Source: G963692885 sp964657395 (GTDB taxonomy: Bacteria; Acidobacteriota; Terriglobia; Terriglobales; Acidobacteriaceae). From it: 64,000 nucleotides of DNA. How positions within the stretch are numbered: position 1 is the first letter of the stretch; every line of letters starts with the position of its first letter. The translations under genes and the position numbers were made by a program. Location: NCBI GenBank assembly GCA_964657395.1, contig CAZZUX010000001.1, positions 121,269 through 185,268 of the forward strand. Reading direction: 5' to 3'. This document shows positions 24,875 through 33,744 of the stretch, piece after piece. Under the pieces are notes generated by a model. The model was given only the letters and a program-made list of their open reading frames with translations. It had not been told where the DNA came from and made no database searches.

Positions 24875-26629
24875 TCAAAGTTGCATCTTAGAGCGCTGCC
24901 GGAGAGCGGCGAGAAAGTCATCCGCGCTGCGAGTATTCAGAACATCATCCGGTGTAAGCCATGCACGCCGTAACTGGCGGATTCCATAACGCATCTTCTC
25001 AAGATGGGTAATATGGTGCGAGTCCGTGTTGATGACAATCCTGCAACCGAGTTCGCGCGCCAGCCGCAAATCCCGGTCGCATAAATCAAGCCGGTCCGGA
25101 TAGGCGTTATGCTCCATCGCCACTCCAAGCTCCGCCGCTCGCTTGCAGATGGCAGCAAGGTCAATGTCATAGCCCTCGCGACGCAGCAGCAGCCGACCCG
25201 TCGGATGACCGAGGATCCGCATATACGGATTCTCGATTGCCCGCAGAATCCGCTCCGTCATCTGCTCCCTGGATTGGCTGAAGAGCGAGTGAACACTGGC
25301 GATCACCACGTCCAGTTGCGCGAGCACTTCATTGGACAGATCGAGCTGACCGTCAGCCAGGATATCCACTTCAATTCCCGGAAAGATGCGGATGCGGCCG
25401 TCTAACTCCGCCTCCACCTCGCGTATCCGCTGCATGTGCTTCAAAGCCCGCTCATCATCCAGACCAGACGCCATGGCAAGATTCTTTGAGTGATCCGTAA
25501 TAGCCATGTAGTCGTAACCGTGAGAGATGGCAGCCTCGGCCATTTCCCGAATCGTGTTCTTGCCGTCCGTTGCATCGGTGTGCATATGCACATCGCCTCG
25601 AACATCGCTCAATTCGATCAGCTTGGGCAGCCGGTGTTCAGCAGCGGCTTCAATCTCGCCTGAATTCTCCCGCAGCTCCGGCGCGATCCAGTCAAGCCCG
25701 AGCGCCCGGTAAATGTCTTCTTCTGACGCGCCCGCTACCTGCGTGCCATCGTCGATCCGCGCCAGTGAGTATTCACTCAGTGTGTAGCCCCGCTTGATCG
25801 CGCGCTGGCGAATGCTGATGTTGTGCATCTTCGACCCGGTGAAATATTGCTGGGCAGCGCCGAACGAGTCGCGTGGTAGCAGGCGTACATCCACTTGCAG
25901 GCCGTTGCGGAGATTAAAGCTGACCTTGTTCGCCCCTTTCGCGATCAGGTTGGCGATTGGCGGATAAGCAGCCGTGTAGGTCACAGCTTCAGCCACGACA
26001 GCTTCCTCGCAGGCAGGCCCGGTCACCAGGATGTCGAGGTCGCCCACCGTCTCGCGCCCGCGGCGCAGAGAACCGGCAGGAGTCACACTCTCGATACCCG
26101 GAAAGCCTTTGAGATACAGTGCCAGGCGTTCAGCAGCAATCTCCGCGTCGTCCAGGTGGAAGCGGCCACTGTTCCTGCGGTAATCCTCAATCCCTTTTTT
26201 CAATTTTTGAATCTGCTTCTCGCCATAGCGCGGCAGCGTCAGCAGCCGGCCGGCATCGATCGCGGCCTCAAGCTCGTCGATGCTGCTTACACCCAGCGCT
26301 TCCCACATCAAAGCGACGCTCTTGGGTCCCATGCCGGGCAATCTCAGCATCTCCAGCATGGAAGGTCTGTAGCGGGTAAGAAGCTCATCCCGCAGCTTCA
26401 TACTGCCGTGGGCGACCATCTCGGTCACATTGGCTGCCATGCCTTTCCCTATGCCCGGGATGGCCAGCAAACGCTTCGGATCATCCACCAGGGTGGCAAG
26501 CTGAACTGTGCTTTGTTCCACGGCCTCAGCCGCTCTGCGATAGGAGCGGATTCGAAAGGCGTCGCCGCCGTCGATCTCAAGCAGATCTGCTGTTTCGCCC
26601 AGGAGCTGGGCTATGGAACGATTCTCCAC
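24875..26629 (-). CDS. polX: Family X DNA polymerase with C-terminal PHP domain
   Basis: 584 residues, the size of bacterial PolX. N-terminal helix-hairpin-helix regions (about 1-130, including LLAIPGIGKGMA and LRLPGMGPKS), a nucleotidyltransferase domain with GSLRRGRETVGDLDIL carrying the catalytic DxD, and a C-terminal PHP domain (about 340-575). The PHP motifs include DVHMHTDATDG, ITDHSK, VEVDILADG-like, SVHS, LGHPTGR and NTDSHH metal-binding segments. By family knowledge the polymerase fills short gaps in base-excision repair and the PHP domain has 3'-5' exonuclease activity. It stands alone, between the TonB receptor and the cold-shock gene. Confidence 0.95.
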   Translation of the reverse strand: MENRSIAQLLGETADLLEIDGGDAFRIRSYRRAAEAVEQSTVQLATLVDDPKRLLAIPGIGKGMAANVTEMVAHGSMKLRDELLTRYRPSMLEMLRLPGMGPKSVALMWEALGVSSIDELEAAIDAGRLLTLPRYGEKQIQKLKKGIEDYRRNSGRFHLDDAEIAAERLALYLKGFPGIESVTPAGSLRRGRETVGDLDILVTGPACEEAVVAEAVTYTAAYPPIANLIAKGANKVSFNLRNGLQVDVRLLPRDSFGAAQQYFTGSKMHNISIRQRAIKRGYTLSEYSLARIDDGTQVAGASEEDIYRALGLDWIAPELRENSGEIEAAAEHRLPKLIELSDVRGDVHMHTDATDGKNTIREMAEAAISHGYDYMAITDHSKNLAMASGLDDERALKHMQRIREVEAELDGRIRIFPGIEVDILADGQLDLSNEVLAQLDVVIASVHSLFSQSREQMTERILRAIENPYMRILGHPTGRLLLRREGYDIDLAAICKRAAELGVAMEHNAYPDRLDLCDRDLRLARELGCRIVINTDSHHITHLEKMRYGIRQLRRAWLTPDDVLNTRSADDFLAALRQRSKMQL

Positions 26630-26698
26630 GGCGCCTCGTGAAGATTATCTTCGCACGATACCGTGCACTGCCGGAGGGTCTGCAGGAGGAAGATCGTT

Positions 26699-26736
26699 AG
26701 GGGCAGCCAGTGTGGCCAGAACTGGAAGCTGCCCCT
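26699..26736 (-). terminator. Hairpin downstream of the cold-shock gene
   Basis: A 9-bp perfect stem AGGGGCAGC/GCTGCCCCT (26699-26707 with 26728-26736) lies 36 nt after the cold-shock stop codon. Inner CAG/CTG pairing extends it. No long T-run follows on the minus strand, so the terminator call is tentative. Confidence 0.45.
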
Positions 26737-26771
26737 GAAATCAGGAAGTTACCATCCCGACGGTCGGTGGC

Positions 26772-26993
26772 TCAGGCTGCTTGCTGTTGAGTCCTGGCTA
26801 CCTGGTCGGCCTGGGGACCTTTGTCTCCCTGGACGATGTCAAATTCAACCTCGTCGCCTTCTTTGAGGCTCTTGTACCCGTCAAGTTGGATGGAGCTGTA
26901 ATGGACGAAAACATCAGGACCGTCTTCTCTACCGATAAAGCCGTATCCCTTGGCGTTGTTGAACCATTTCACTTTTCCCTTGTATTGCGGCAT
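26772..26993 (-). CDS. Cold-shock domain protein
   Basis: 73 residues, the size of CspA-type proteins. RNP1 motif KGYGFIG (about 15-21) and RNP2 motif VFVHYS (about 28-33), preceded by GKVKWFNNA. Binds single-stranded RNA/DNA as an RNA chaperone. AAAGG lies about 9 nt before the ATG. The 165-nt stretch up to the NUDIX gene may include a structured 5' leader, as is common for csp mRNAs, but I could not define it. Confidence 0.95.
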   Translation of the reverse strand: MPQYKGKVKWFNNAKGYGFIGREDGPDVFVHYSSIQLDGYKSLKEGDEVEFDIVQGDKGPQADQVARTQQQAA

Positions 26994-27158
26994 GGGCCCG
27001 TACCTTTCTCAGGAACCGAATGCTGTGCCAGCGCGACAGGCAATGATTCCTTTAGTGAGGACGAGTCGAAAGGGTCAACTGGTTTTCACAAAGAACGTCT
27101 TTTTTCATACATTGGATGTGCCGCATCGCCAAACTTCAGGCAAAATGAGCACTTTCCG

Positions 27159-27851
27159 TCACTTACCGCGGCGCAAGCGGTCGTAAAGCATCACCGACAC
27201 CAGCGTTTTGCCATCGAGAATCTTTCCCTTTTCGATCAGCTTTAAAATCTTGGACAAAGGAATGGCGGCAACGTCGATGCTCTCATCGTCTTCCGGCTCT
27301 GACTGGCCGCGCGTCAGGTCCTCTGCAAGGAATACCTGCATCCACTCCCCAAGGAAACCGGGACTCGCAAAATAACGGACCAGCTTTGTCCAGTGATTTG
27401 CCCGATAGCCCGTTTCCTCAATCAATTCGCGCTTCGCGCCCTCCAGCGCGTCTTCCCCCGGCTCCAGCTTGCCGGCAGGCAGTTCGATCAGGTACTGCCC
27501 CGCAGCATGACGATACTGCTGCTCCATAATGACCAGCGGATCTTTCCGGCTCTTCGAACTATCCACTGCAAGCACAACCACAGAACCGTTGTGGCGGATA
27601 ATGTCCCGTGTCGTCTGTTTGCCATCCGGTTCGGTGACTTCTTCTGTCAGCACGCGAAAGAGCGGTCCCGTGTAGCTCACCTTCGAAGAAAGCACTCGCG
27701 CGTTATCTGCGGAACGGACCGGCAAAGTCTTCTGCACTTTGAGTCCGGCGACTTCGCGTAAACCCTGCTTGCCTGGCTTGGCCTTGGCACTTGTTGCGCC
27801 CTTCTTCTTCCTGCTTTTTATCTTGCGGATCTTATCGTCTGATGGAGGCAT
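27159..27851 (-). CDS. NUDIX hydrolase, ADP-ribose pyrophosphatase type
   Basis: 230 residues from ATG 27851, which has AGGAGA about 12 nt upstream. The same frame stays open to 28259, but that extension overlaps the divergent gene and looks non-genic. A Lys/Arg-rich N-terminal stretch (about 7-30, SRKKKG) precedes the catalytic domain. A complete NUDIX box starts at GKLEPGEDALEGAKRE and continues LIEETGY. Hydrolyses nucleoside diphosphates linked to another moiety, probably ADP-ribose or NDP-sugars. The basic tail is unusual for this family and could bind nucleic acid. Confidence 0.92.
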   Translation of the reverse strand: MPPSDDKIRKIKSRKKKGATSAKAKPGKQGLREVAGLKVQKTLPVRSADNARVLSSKVSYTGPLFRVLTEEVTEPDGKQTTRDIIRHNGSVVVLAVDSSKSRKDPLVIMEQQYRHAAGQYLIELPAGKLEPGEDALEGAKRELIEETGYRANHWTKLVRYFASPGFLGEWMQVFLAEDLTRGQSEPEDDESIDVAAIPLSKILKLIEKGKILDGKTLVSVMLYDRLRRGK

Positions 27852-27984
27852 GCAGTGTCTTTTCTCCTGGTTCCTTGAAAACGGTACCATCCCCCGGGGC
27901 GCCACGGAATCCAAACGTCTGCGGAATCGCCCGTCTTCGAAAAGCACATCTAGAAAGCAGACAATCATCAAGGTGGCAACAGGC

Positions 27985-28869
27985 ATGCTGAAAGGCCGTA
28001 TCTGCGTCATCGGAAAGGGCCGATGGGGAACCTCCCTGGCTGCCGCACTCCGGGCCGGCGGCAACCGTCCGTTCGTAGTTGCCGGCAGCGCAGCACTCGC
28101 TCGTCCAGGCGATCCCAAATGGCTGCAGGCGGAGATCTTCTGGCTGTGTGTGCCAGACTCACAAATAGCCTCGGCAGCAGCCCTCCTGGTGGAGAGACTA
28201 AGTGCTGACGGCCACTCCCTGGCAGGGCGCAAAGTTCTGCATTCCAGCGGTGTGCACAACGTCGCCGTCCTGGCAGCTGCAGAGAAGGCAGGAGCGCTGG
28301 TTGGATCTGTTCACCCGCTCATGACCTTTCCCACGCGAAGAATCGTCGGCATCAGAAACGTTCCCTTCGCCGTCGAAGCTGGCCGGCAGCTACGGAACCG
28401 GCTGTTCCACCTGGTAAAGTCAATCGGCGGCCAGCCATTTGCCGTTTCTTCTGAAGGCAAGGCGCTTTATCACGCTTCGGCTGTGATGGCGTCACCTTTA
28501 TTAGTCAGCCTGGCGAGTGCTGCACAGAGTCTCGCGCAGGCGGCCGGCATCCCCCGTCCGGATGCCGTCAGGATCCTTCGTCCCATCATGGAAGCCACCG
28601 TGCAAAACTTCTTCGACAAAGGTGGTGTCGATAGTTTCAGCGGACCATTCGCACGTGGCGATGTAGACACCATCTCCCTGCATCTTCAGGCCTTACAGTC
28701 GCATCCCTCTTGGGAGCGGATCTACCGGAGCCTGGGACTGAACGCGCTCCAGTCCCTACCCGCAGTCAACAAAGCGCGCTTGCAGCAGATCCTGCAGGAC
28801 CCAGGGGTCCCGGCCGCATCAGCCAAAGGCAGCCGACGCGCCAGTCGCAAACGAAGCATGGGAGAATAA
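27985..28869 (+). CDS. Rossmann-fold/DUF2520-type NAD(P)-binding protein
   Basis: 294 residues from ATG 27985; the 82 in-frame codons upstream look untranslated. N-terminal dinucleotide-binding motif VIGKGRWGTS (GxGxxG, about 8-17). The C-terminal helical domain with SSEGKALYHASAVMASPLL resembles 6-phosphogluconate-dehydrogenase-like proteins and the DUF2520 family (related to F420-dependent NADP oxidoreductases). The substrate is unknown. It ends in a basic tail and lies 7 nt upstream of bshC, so the two are probably co-transcribed. Function in bacillithiol metabolism is only a guess from position. Confidence 0.85.
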   Translation: MLKGRICVIGKGRWGTSLAAALRAGGNRPFVVAGSAALARPGDPKWLQAEIFWLCVPDSQIASAAALLVERLSADGHSLAGRKVLHSSGVHNVAVLAAAEKAGALVGSVHPLMTFPTRRIVGIRNVPFAVEAGRQLRNRLFHLVKSIGGQPFAVSSEGKALYHASAVMASPLLVSLASAAQSLAQAAGIPRPDAVRILRPIMEATVQNFFDKGGVDSFSGPFARGDVDTISLHLQALQSHPSWERIYRSLGLNALQSLPAVNKARLQQILQDPGVPAASAKGSRRASRKRSMGE

Positions 28870-28876
28870 GGCTGCC

Positions 28877-30490
28877 GTGAAAACAGAGTGTTACCCCGTA
28901 TCCATGCTTCCTCACCAGAGCCCTCTCTTCCTCGATTATGTCGAGGGCCGCGAGGCGCTGGCACCTTTCTATCCATTCGCACCATTCGGAGGAGGGTCTC
29001 CGCTGCGTCCCTCTCCGTTGGAACCGGGACACCGTACAGATGCAGCCGCAATGCTGCTCGCCCAGTCGCCCGAATGGAAGCCCGGCCCGAAAGCATTGGA
29101 TAACCTGGAACGCCTTCGCAAGGGCGCCGGAGCCATCGTCACCGGTCAGCAGGTCGGCCTCTTTGGCGGGCCCCTGCTCACCCTCCTCAAGGCAGCAACA
29201 GCGGTTCGTCTTGCGCAGGACGCCACTGCCTCGGGATCGCCCCACGTGCCCATCTTCTGGATGGCGACAGAAGATCACGACTTTCCTGAAATCGATCACG
29301 TCACCTTCCCCGGCCGGCGGGAACTGCGTACGATCACGCTGAAAAATCATCCCTCCACGGGTTCTCCCGTCGGTAGCTACGTCCCCGGGGACGCTATGAA
29401 GCAGGCCCTCGACGAAGCTGCAGAGTTCCTGGGCGGCACTCCCTTTTTTGATCTGTTGCGCGAGTGGTATGCGCCGGGCCGCACCATGGCCCAATCCTTC
29501 GGCGGCCTCATCGCTCACGTCTTCGCCCCCTGGGGGCTCGTGGTCATCGATGCAGCCTCACGCGAAGCCCATCGCCTCGGCCAGGCAGTCCTGCGCGGTG
29601 CGATCATGCGGGCCGCGGAGCTGCAGCACGCATTAAGCGAACGCGATCATGAATTGAAGGCGCGCGGCTATCACTCCCAGGTCCTGGTTTCGCCGCAAAG
29701 CAGCCTGTTGTTCCTGCTCGATCGCGCCTCGGGTGCACGTCTGCCGCTGCGTCGCATCGATAACAAATGGAAGGCCGGCCAGCAGACTTTTTCCGAGGAT
29801 GAGCTTCTGACCATCCTCGCCACTGAACCAGAACGGCTCAGCCCCAACGCCTTACTGCGGCCGATCTTTCAGGATGCCATCCTGCCGACCAGCGTGTACG
29901 TGGGCGGCCCGGCAGAGATCGCCTACTTCGCCCAATCCGAAGTCCTCTATGAACGCCTGCTCGGCCGCACCACGCTTATATTGCCGCGACTCTCCGCTAC
30001 CTTGGTCGAACCCGCCGCCGCCACCGTACTGGCGAGACACGAAGTCTCTCTGCCGCAGATCATCGGCAATGGCTCAGCCTCGACAGTCGAGTTGGCGCAG
30101 CGTCTGGGCGCACGAGCTATGCCTGTCGCCGGCAAGCAGAAGCTCGCCTCTGCCGGGAATGCACTCGACCACGAACTCACCGAACTCACAGCGTGGATGC
30201 AGCAGATGGATGAAAGCCTTGGTCGCGCTGCCCAGGTGTCTGCTTCAAAAATGCGCTACCAGATGAATCGGCTACGCCGGCTCGCCGCCAATTTCCAGCT
30301 GCAGAGAGATGAGAGCCTCCGCCGCCACGCCGAGGCGCTCGAACTCTCGCTCTACCCGGATCGACACCCGCAAGAACGGAAAGTAGGCGGTGCCTACTAC
30401 CTGGCTCGCTATGGAGAAGAAATAGCCTCTCTGCTTGTGGATGCAGCCGACTCCTCCTGTCCCGGCCACAAAGGCATCTGGTTGAGCTAG
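28877..30490 (+). CDS. bshC: Bacillithiol synthase BshC (cysteine-adding)
   Basis: 537 residues, close to the usual size. Adds cysteine to glucosaminyl-malate in the last step of bacillithiol synthesis. Recognisable family features are the N-terminal CYPVSMLPHQSPLFLDY, AIVTGQQVGLFGGPLL (about 85-100), FWMATEDHDFPEI and ILPTSVYVGGPAEIAYFAQ. The C-terminus carries a coiled-coil segment (about 425-480) and ends with HPQERKVGG-like sequence. The start is a GTG at 28877. bshA and bshB are not in this window. Confidence 0.94.
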   Translation: MKTECYPVSMLPHQSPLFLDYVEGREALAPFYPFAPFGGGSPLRPSPLEPGHRTDAAAMLLAQSPEWKPGPKALDNLERLRKGAGAIVTGQQVGLFGGPLLTLLKAATAVRLAQDATASGSPHVPIFWMATEDHDFPEIDHVTFPGRRELRTITLKNHPSTGSPVGSYVPGDAMKQALDEAAEFLGGTPFFDLLREWYAPGRTMAQSFGGLIAHVFAPWGLVVIDAASREAHRLGQAVLRGAIMRAAELQHALSERDHELKARGYHSQVLVSPQSSLLFLLDRASGARLPLRRIDNKWKAGQQTFSEDELLTILATEPERLSPNALLRPIFQDAILPTSVYVGGPAEIAYFAQSEVLYERLLGRTTLILPRLSATLVEPAAATVLARHEVSLPQIIGNGSASTVELAQRLGARAMPVAGKQKLASAGNALDHELTELTAWMQQMDESLGRAAQVSASKMRYQMNRLRRLAANFQLQRDESLRRHAEALELSLYPDRHPQERKVGGAYYLARYGEEIASLLVDAADSSCPGHKGIWLS

Positions 30491-30543
30491 GTTCTGGCCG
30501 GCAAGGTTAGCGTTTGCACCATCGAAGCCCCTACAATAGGTGC

Positions 30544-30861
30544 GTGAGTGGATCCGGTTCGAAAAACACGGTCTTTGAAGTAACCTGCCCGGATTGCGGC
30601 GGGATCCTGAAGGTCGACGCAGCATCGCGTGCCGTCGTGTCGCATAGCCCGGCTCCGCGTAAACGTATGTTCGAGGACTTTGAGACAGCCGCCCGCGCCA
30701 TGCGAGAGCAAAACGAGCGCAAGGAAAGCATCTTCCGCCAGTCCGTGGACGCCGAGAAGAACAAACAGGACCTCTTCGATAAAAAGTTCAGCGAAGCGCT
30801 ACGCAAGGCCAAAGAAACTCCCGACACCGGCAAACCGCTGCGCGACATCGACCTGGATTGA
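30544..30861 (+). CDS. Small protein with N-terminal CPDCG zinc-ribbon half
   Basis: 105 residues from GTG 30544 (an alternative TTG at 30514 adds 10). One CxxC pair (C15-P-D-C18) in a short beta segment, then a highly charged, probably coiled-coil region (about 45-95) rich in Lys and Glu. Only one CxxC is present, so a zinc site would need a dimer or other ligands. A TACAAT -10-like hexamer ends 5 nt before the GTG, so the message could be leaderless. Function unknown. Confidence 0.7.
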   Translation: MSGSGSKNTVFEVTCPDCGGILKVDAASRAVVSHSPAPRKRMFEDFETAARAMREQNERKESIFRQSVDAEKNKQDLFDKKFSEALRKAKETPDTGKPLRDIDLD

Positions 30862-30997
30862 CGACCCTGCTCCATGAACGAAAGAGGAAGAGTCAGAAAG
30901 AAGAAGCAGGCGTACCCTGTTTGCTGACACGAGCCTGCTAGACAGGCAGGCCACACCGCTGGCATGCATCCAATCTGGAAGAGGAAAGACACAACTT

Positions 30998-31333
30998 ATG
31001 ACAATTGCGCAATTGCCCGCCACCGCATCACGTGGAATTTCGGACTCGTTCAAGCAGGCGACTTCCGATCCGAACTGGCCTCGCCTGGTCTCAGCGGGTG
31101 CACTTATTACCGGGGCTGTGCTGTTAGCCACCGGAAGACGTAAGGCAGGCATCGCTCTCACCGCCGTGGGCGCCACTGCTGCCTTGCTCGAAGACAAGGA
31201 AAGTACCTTGGAAATCTGGAACCAGATTCCTCACTACATCCAGACCGGGGAACAGGTGCTCGGCCGCATCGAACGTTTCGTCATGGATATCTCCGAGCAG
31301 GGTGATCGCATTCGTAAAATGCTGCAGCCTTAA
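30998..31333 (+). CDS. Small membrane-associated protein of unknown function
   Basis: 111 residues. A central hydrophobic segment (about 32-62, with a short basic break GRRKAG) could form two short helices, and an amphipathic, charged C-terminus follows (about 68-108). GAGGAAAG is present about 11 nt upstream of the ATG. Its last codons form one arm of a perfect hairpin shared with the opposite-strand ispA gene. No family recognised. Confidence 0.7.
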   Translation: MTIAQLPATASRGISDSFKQATSDPNWPRLVSAGALITGAVLLATGRRKAGIALTAVGATAALLEDKESTLEIWNQIPHYIQTGEQVLGRIERFVMDISEQGDRIRKMLQP

Positions 31334-31343
31334 GCTGCAGCAT
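31319..31343 (-). terminator. Terminator hairpin of the polyprenyl synthase gene, inside the neighbouring coding end
   Basis: Perfect 10-bp inverted repeat ATGCTGCAGC/GCTGCAGCAT (31319-31328 with 31334-31343, 5-nt loop) 11 nt after the minus-strand stop. On the minus strand the stem runs into TTTT. It covers the stop codon of the convergent plus-strand gene. Confidence 0.6.
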
Positions 31344-31354
31344 TCGATAGTCCT

Positions 31355-32260
31355 CTAGTGGGTGCGATTGACCGAGTAGGAAGCAAGAGCCTTCAACCCA
31401 TCGGCAGCCTCACCATAAGGCTCAAGCTGACCGAACGCCGAATCAATCAACTGCTGCGCATCCAGCTTCGATTGGGCAAGTCCATACACCGCAGGCCACG
31501 TAGCTTTGACGCTTGCAATATCCTTGCCCGCAGTCTTGCCAAGGTGTGCTGATTCCTGGGTCACATCCAGGATGTCGTCCACGATCTGGAACGCCAGGCC
31601 CGCATCGCGACCGAATGCCTGTAGTCGTCTCAGATCGTCCGGACCAGCACCAGCCAGTAAACCTCCCGACACAATACTGACGCGAATTAAGGCTCCGGTC
31701 TTTGCACGATGAATCGCATGCACAAGTTCCGCCGTCGGTGGGTGCGACTCGCTCTCAATATCCATCACCTGCCCCCCGATCATGCCCTCGACAGTCCCGG
31801 TAGCGCGTGCGACCTGGTGAATGATCGGCACCAGCCTTCCCGGTTCGCACGGCAGACTGGACATCACTTCGTACGCCTGGGTCTGCAGGGCATCACCAGC
31901 AAGAATGGCAATAGCCTCACCGAACACGACATGGCAGGTAGGATTTCCACGGCGCAGGTCATCATTGTCAAGCGCGGGCAGATCATCATGAATGAGGGAG
32001 TACGTGTGCAGCATCTCGATAGCAGCCGCAAGGTCCGCAACCCCTTCCGGGTAGCTGCCACCACGAATCATGCGTGCCGCTTCCATGCACAACACAGGTC
32101 GGATCCGTTTGCCTCCGGCAAAGACACTGTGGCGCATGGCCTTGTGAATGGAAACTGGCTCTTGCGATGCGGGAGGCAGCAGACGTTCAAGAGCTGCGTC
32201 GACCTTTTGGACGCCGCTGGATAACAGATCATGTACATCGATCAACATTTTGTCGATCAT
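31355..32260 (-). CDS. ispA: Short-chain polyprenyl diphosphate synthase (farnesyl/geranyl type)
   Basis: 301 residues, typical of IspA. Two Asp-rich metal-binding motifs: DDLPALDNDD (about 86-95) with the two-residue insert of the IspA type, and DDILD (about 223-227). Condenses DMAPP and GPP with IPP to give FPP, the precursor of undecaprenyl phosphate and quinone tails. The start at 32260 gives MIDKMLIDVHDLL. The UppS gene that uses its product is about 12 kb away. The exact chain length cannot be fixed from sequence. Confidence 0.93.
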   Translation of the reverse strand: MIDKMLIDVHDLLSSGVQKVDAALERLLPPASQEPVSIHKAMRHSVFAGGKRIRPVLCMEAARMIRGGSYPEGVADLAAAIEMLHTYSLIHDDLPALDNDDLRRGNPTCHVVFGEAIAILAGDALQTQAYEVMSSLPCEPGRLVPIIHQVARATGTVEGMIGGQVMDIESESHPPTAELVHAIHRAKTGALIRVSIVSGGLLAGAGPDDLRRLQAFGRDAGLAFQIVDDILDVTQESAHLGKTAGKDIASVKATWPAVYGLAQSKLDAQQLIDSAFGQLEPYGEAADGLKALASYSVNRTH

Positions 32261-32429
32261 ACCTGACCAGTTTTCCTGCTGGAGAGCTTCGCAGACAGAC
32301 AGCCATGCGCAGCCACTTCAACACATTTGCAGAATGAAACCACCTGGAAGTCTCCATCTTTTACTTCAGCTATCCTGATAAATGGTTGCGTGTGCCTGGC
32401 CACGCATTGGAACGAAAGGATTGTCCGCA

Positions 32430-33656
32430 TTGCGTATCCTGCTGCACGGTATCAACTACTCGCCGGAACTGACAGGCATCGGAAAATATACGGGAGAGAT
32501 GGCCGAGTGGCTGGCTGAGCAGGGACACGAAGTACGCGTGGTGACCGCGCCACCCTACTATCCGGCCTGGAAGGTGCGATCCGACTATAGCTCCAGGAAG
32601 TATCGCGTTGAAGATGGCCCGATCAAGGTCTATCGATGTCCCCTGTACGTTCCTGATCAGCCTTCCGCCCTCTCCCGTCTGCTGCATCTATTTTCCTTCA
32701 CGCTGACCAGTCTGCCTATCATGCTGCAACAGGTGGCCTGGCAACCCGACGTCACATTGACTGTCGAGCCATCGTTCTTCTGTACCTTCTCCACCCTTGT
32801 CACCTCCTATCTCACCAATGCAGTCAGCTGGCTGCATGTGCAGGACTTTGAAATCGATGCCGCCTTCGACATGGGCTTCCTCCATGACAAAGGCCCCATG
32901 CCCAGGTACGTGTATCGCCTGGAAAGCGCAATCATGCGACGATTTGACCGCGTCTCCACCATCTCCCCACGAATGATTTCGCAGCTCCGCCAGAAGCAGG
33001 TCGACTATGACCGGGCCATCCTGTTCCCGAACTGGGTTGATATCGCTGTCGTGCATCCATTGAACCGCGTCAGCAATCTTCGTACCCGTCTCGGTCTGAC
33101 CGCGGGCAAAATCGTACTGATGTACTCAGGCAACATGGGGATGAAACAGGGATTGGAGATGCTACCTGTCCTTGCACAATGGTTTGCTGCCGACAGTCGT
33201 GTTCACTTCATCTTTTGCGGGGATGGAGCACTGCGTCCAATGATGGAGCAGTCGGTTGCCGGCCTCTCGAATGTCACCATGCTGCCGCTCCAGCCATCCG
33301 CCGAACTGAACGACCTGTTAAATGCAGCGGATGTCCATCTGCTCCCTCAGCGTGCCGATGCCGCTGATCTGGTCATGCCTTCAAAACTCACCGGCATGCT
33401 CGCCTCCGGACGCCCCGTCATTGCCACGGCTGCCCGGGGCACTCAGGTTGCTACTGCCATCGAAGGATGCGGCATCGCCGTAGAGCCGGGTGACATGGCT
33501 GCGTTAATCCAGGCGGTGTCTACCCTGGTAGATTCAGCAAGTCTGCGTCGCGAGATGGGCGCCAACGCAAGACTGCATGCCGTCGAACACCTGGGCAAGG
33601 AACGCGTGCTCGGACGCTTCGAAGCAGAACTGAAAGCCCTCGTGCGGCACCGTTGA
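32430..33656 (+). CDS. WcaI-like glycosyltransferase (GT4 type)
   Basis: About 408 residues from TTG 32430, which has AAAGGA 9 nt upstream; the frame is open to GTG/ATG codons further up without a ribosome-binding site. Begins LRILLHGINYSPELTGIGKYT, a very typical WcaI/WbuB opening with the Gly-rich donor-side loop. A GT4 C-terminal domain follows, with YSGNMGMKQGLE and the ADVHLLPQ and PSKLTGMLASGRPV segments holding the catalytic ExxxG-like region. Probably transfers a sugar to an exopolysaccharide or O-antigen unit. It lies 85 nt before gmd-fcl, so fucose-containing polymer synthesis is likely. Confidence 0.88.
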   Translation: MRILLHGINYSPELTGIGKYTGEMAEWLAEQGHEVRVVTAPPYYPAWKVRSDYSSRKYRVEDGPIKVYRCPLYVPDQPSALSRLLHLFSFTLTSLPIMLQQVAWQPDVTLTVEPSFFCTFSTLVTSYLTNAVSWLHVQDFEIDAAFDMGFLHDKGPMPRYVYRLESAIMRRFDRVSTISPRMISQLRQKQVDYDRAILFPNWVDIAVVHPLNRVSNLRTRLGLTAGKIVLMYSGNMGMKQGLEMLPVLAQWFAADSRVHFIFCGDGALRPMMEQSVAGLSNVTMLPLQPSAELNDLLNAADVHLLPQRADAADLVMPSKLTGMLASGRPVIATAARGTQVATAIEGCGIAVEPGDMAALIQAVSTLVDSASLRREMGANARLHAVEHLGKERVLGRFEAELKALVRHR

Positions 33657-33729
33657 ACCCGCGGTGCCCGGGATGCGTTATCGTGAATGTTGAACAAATG
33701 ATGATGGCTCAAAGCCGTAATATTCGGCT

Positions 33730-33744
33730 GGAGGTACGTTCCTG
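33730..33744 (+). promoter_or_regulatory. Strong Shine-Dalgarno deciding a CTG start for gmd
   Basis: GGAGG at 33730-33734 is 7 nt from an in-frame CTG at 33742-33744. The CTG opens the peptide LKKALITGITGQDG, matching the usual MKKALITGITGQDG of Gmd. The first ordinary alternative start, TTG 33754, is 19 nt from the GGAGG and would remove the first four residues. Confidence 0.7.

Noticed and set aside
27852..28259. 136-residue N-terminal extension of the NUDIX gene
   Set aside because: It overlaps the divergent DUF2520 gene and has low-complexity, non-genic composition; ATG 27851 has an AGGAGA upstream.
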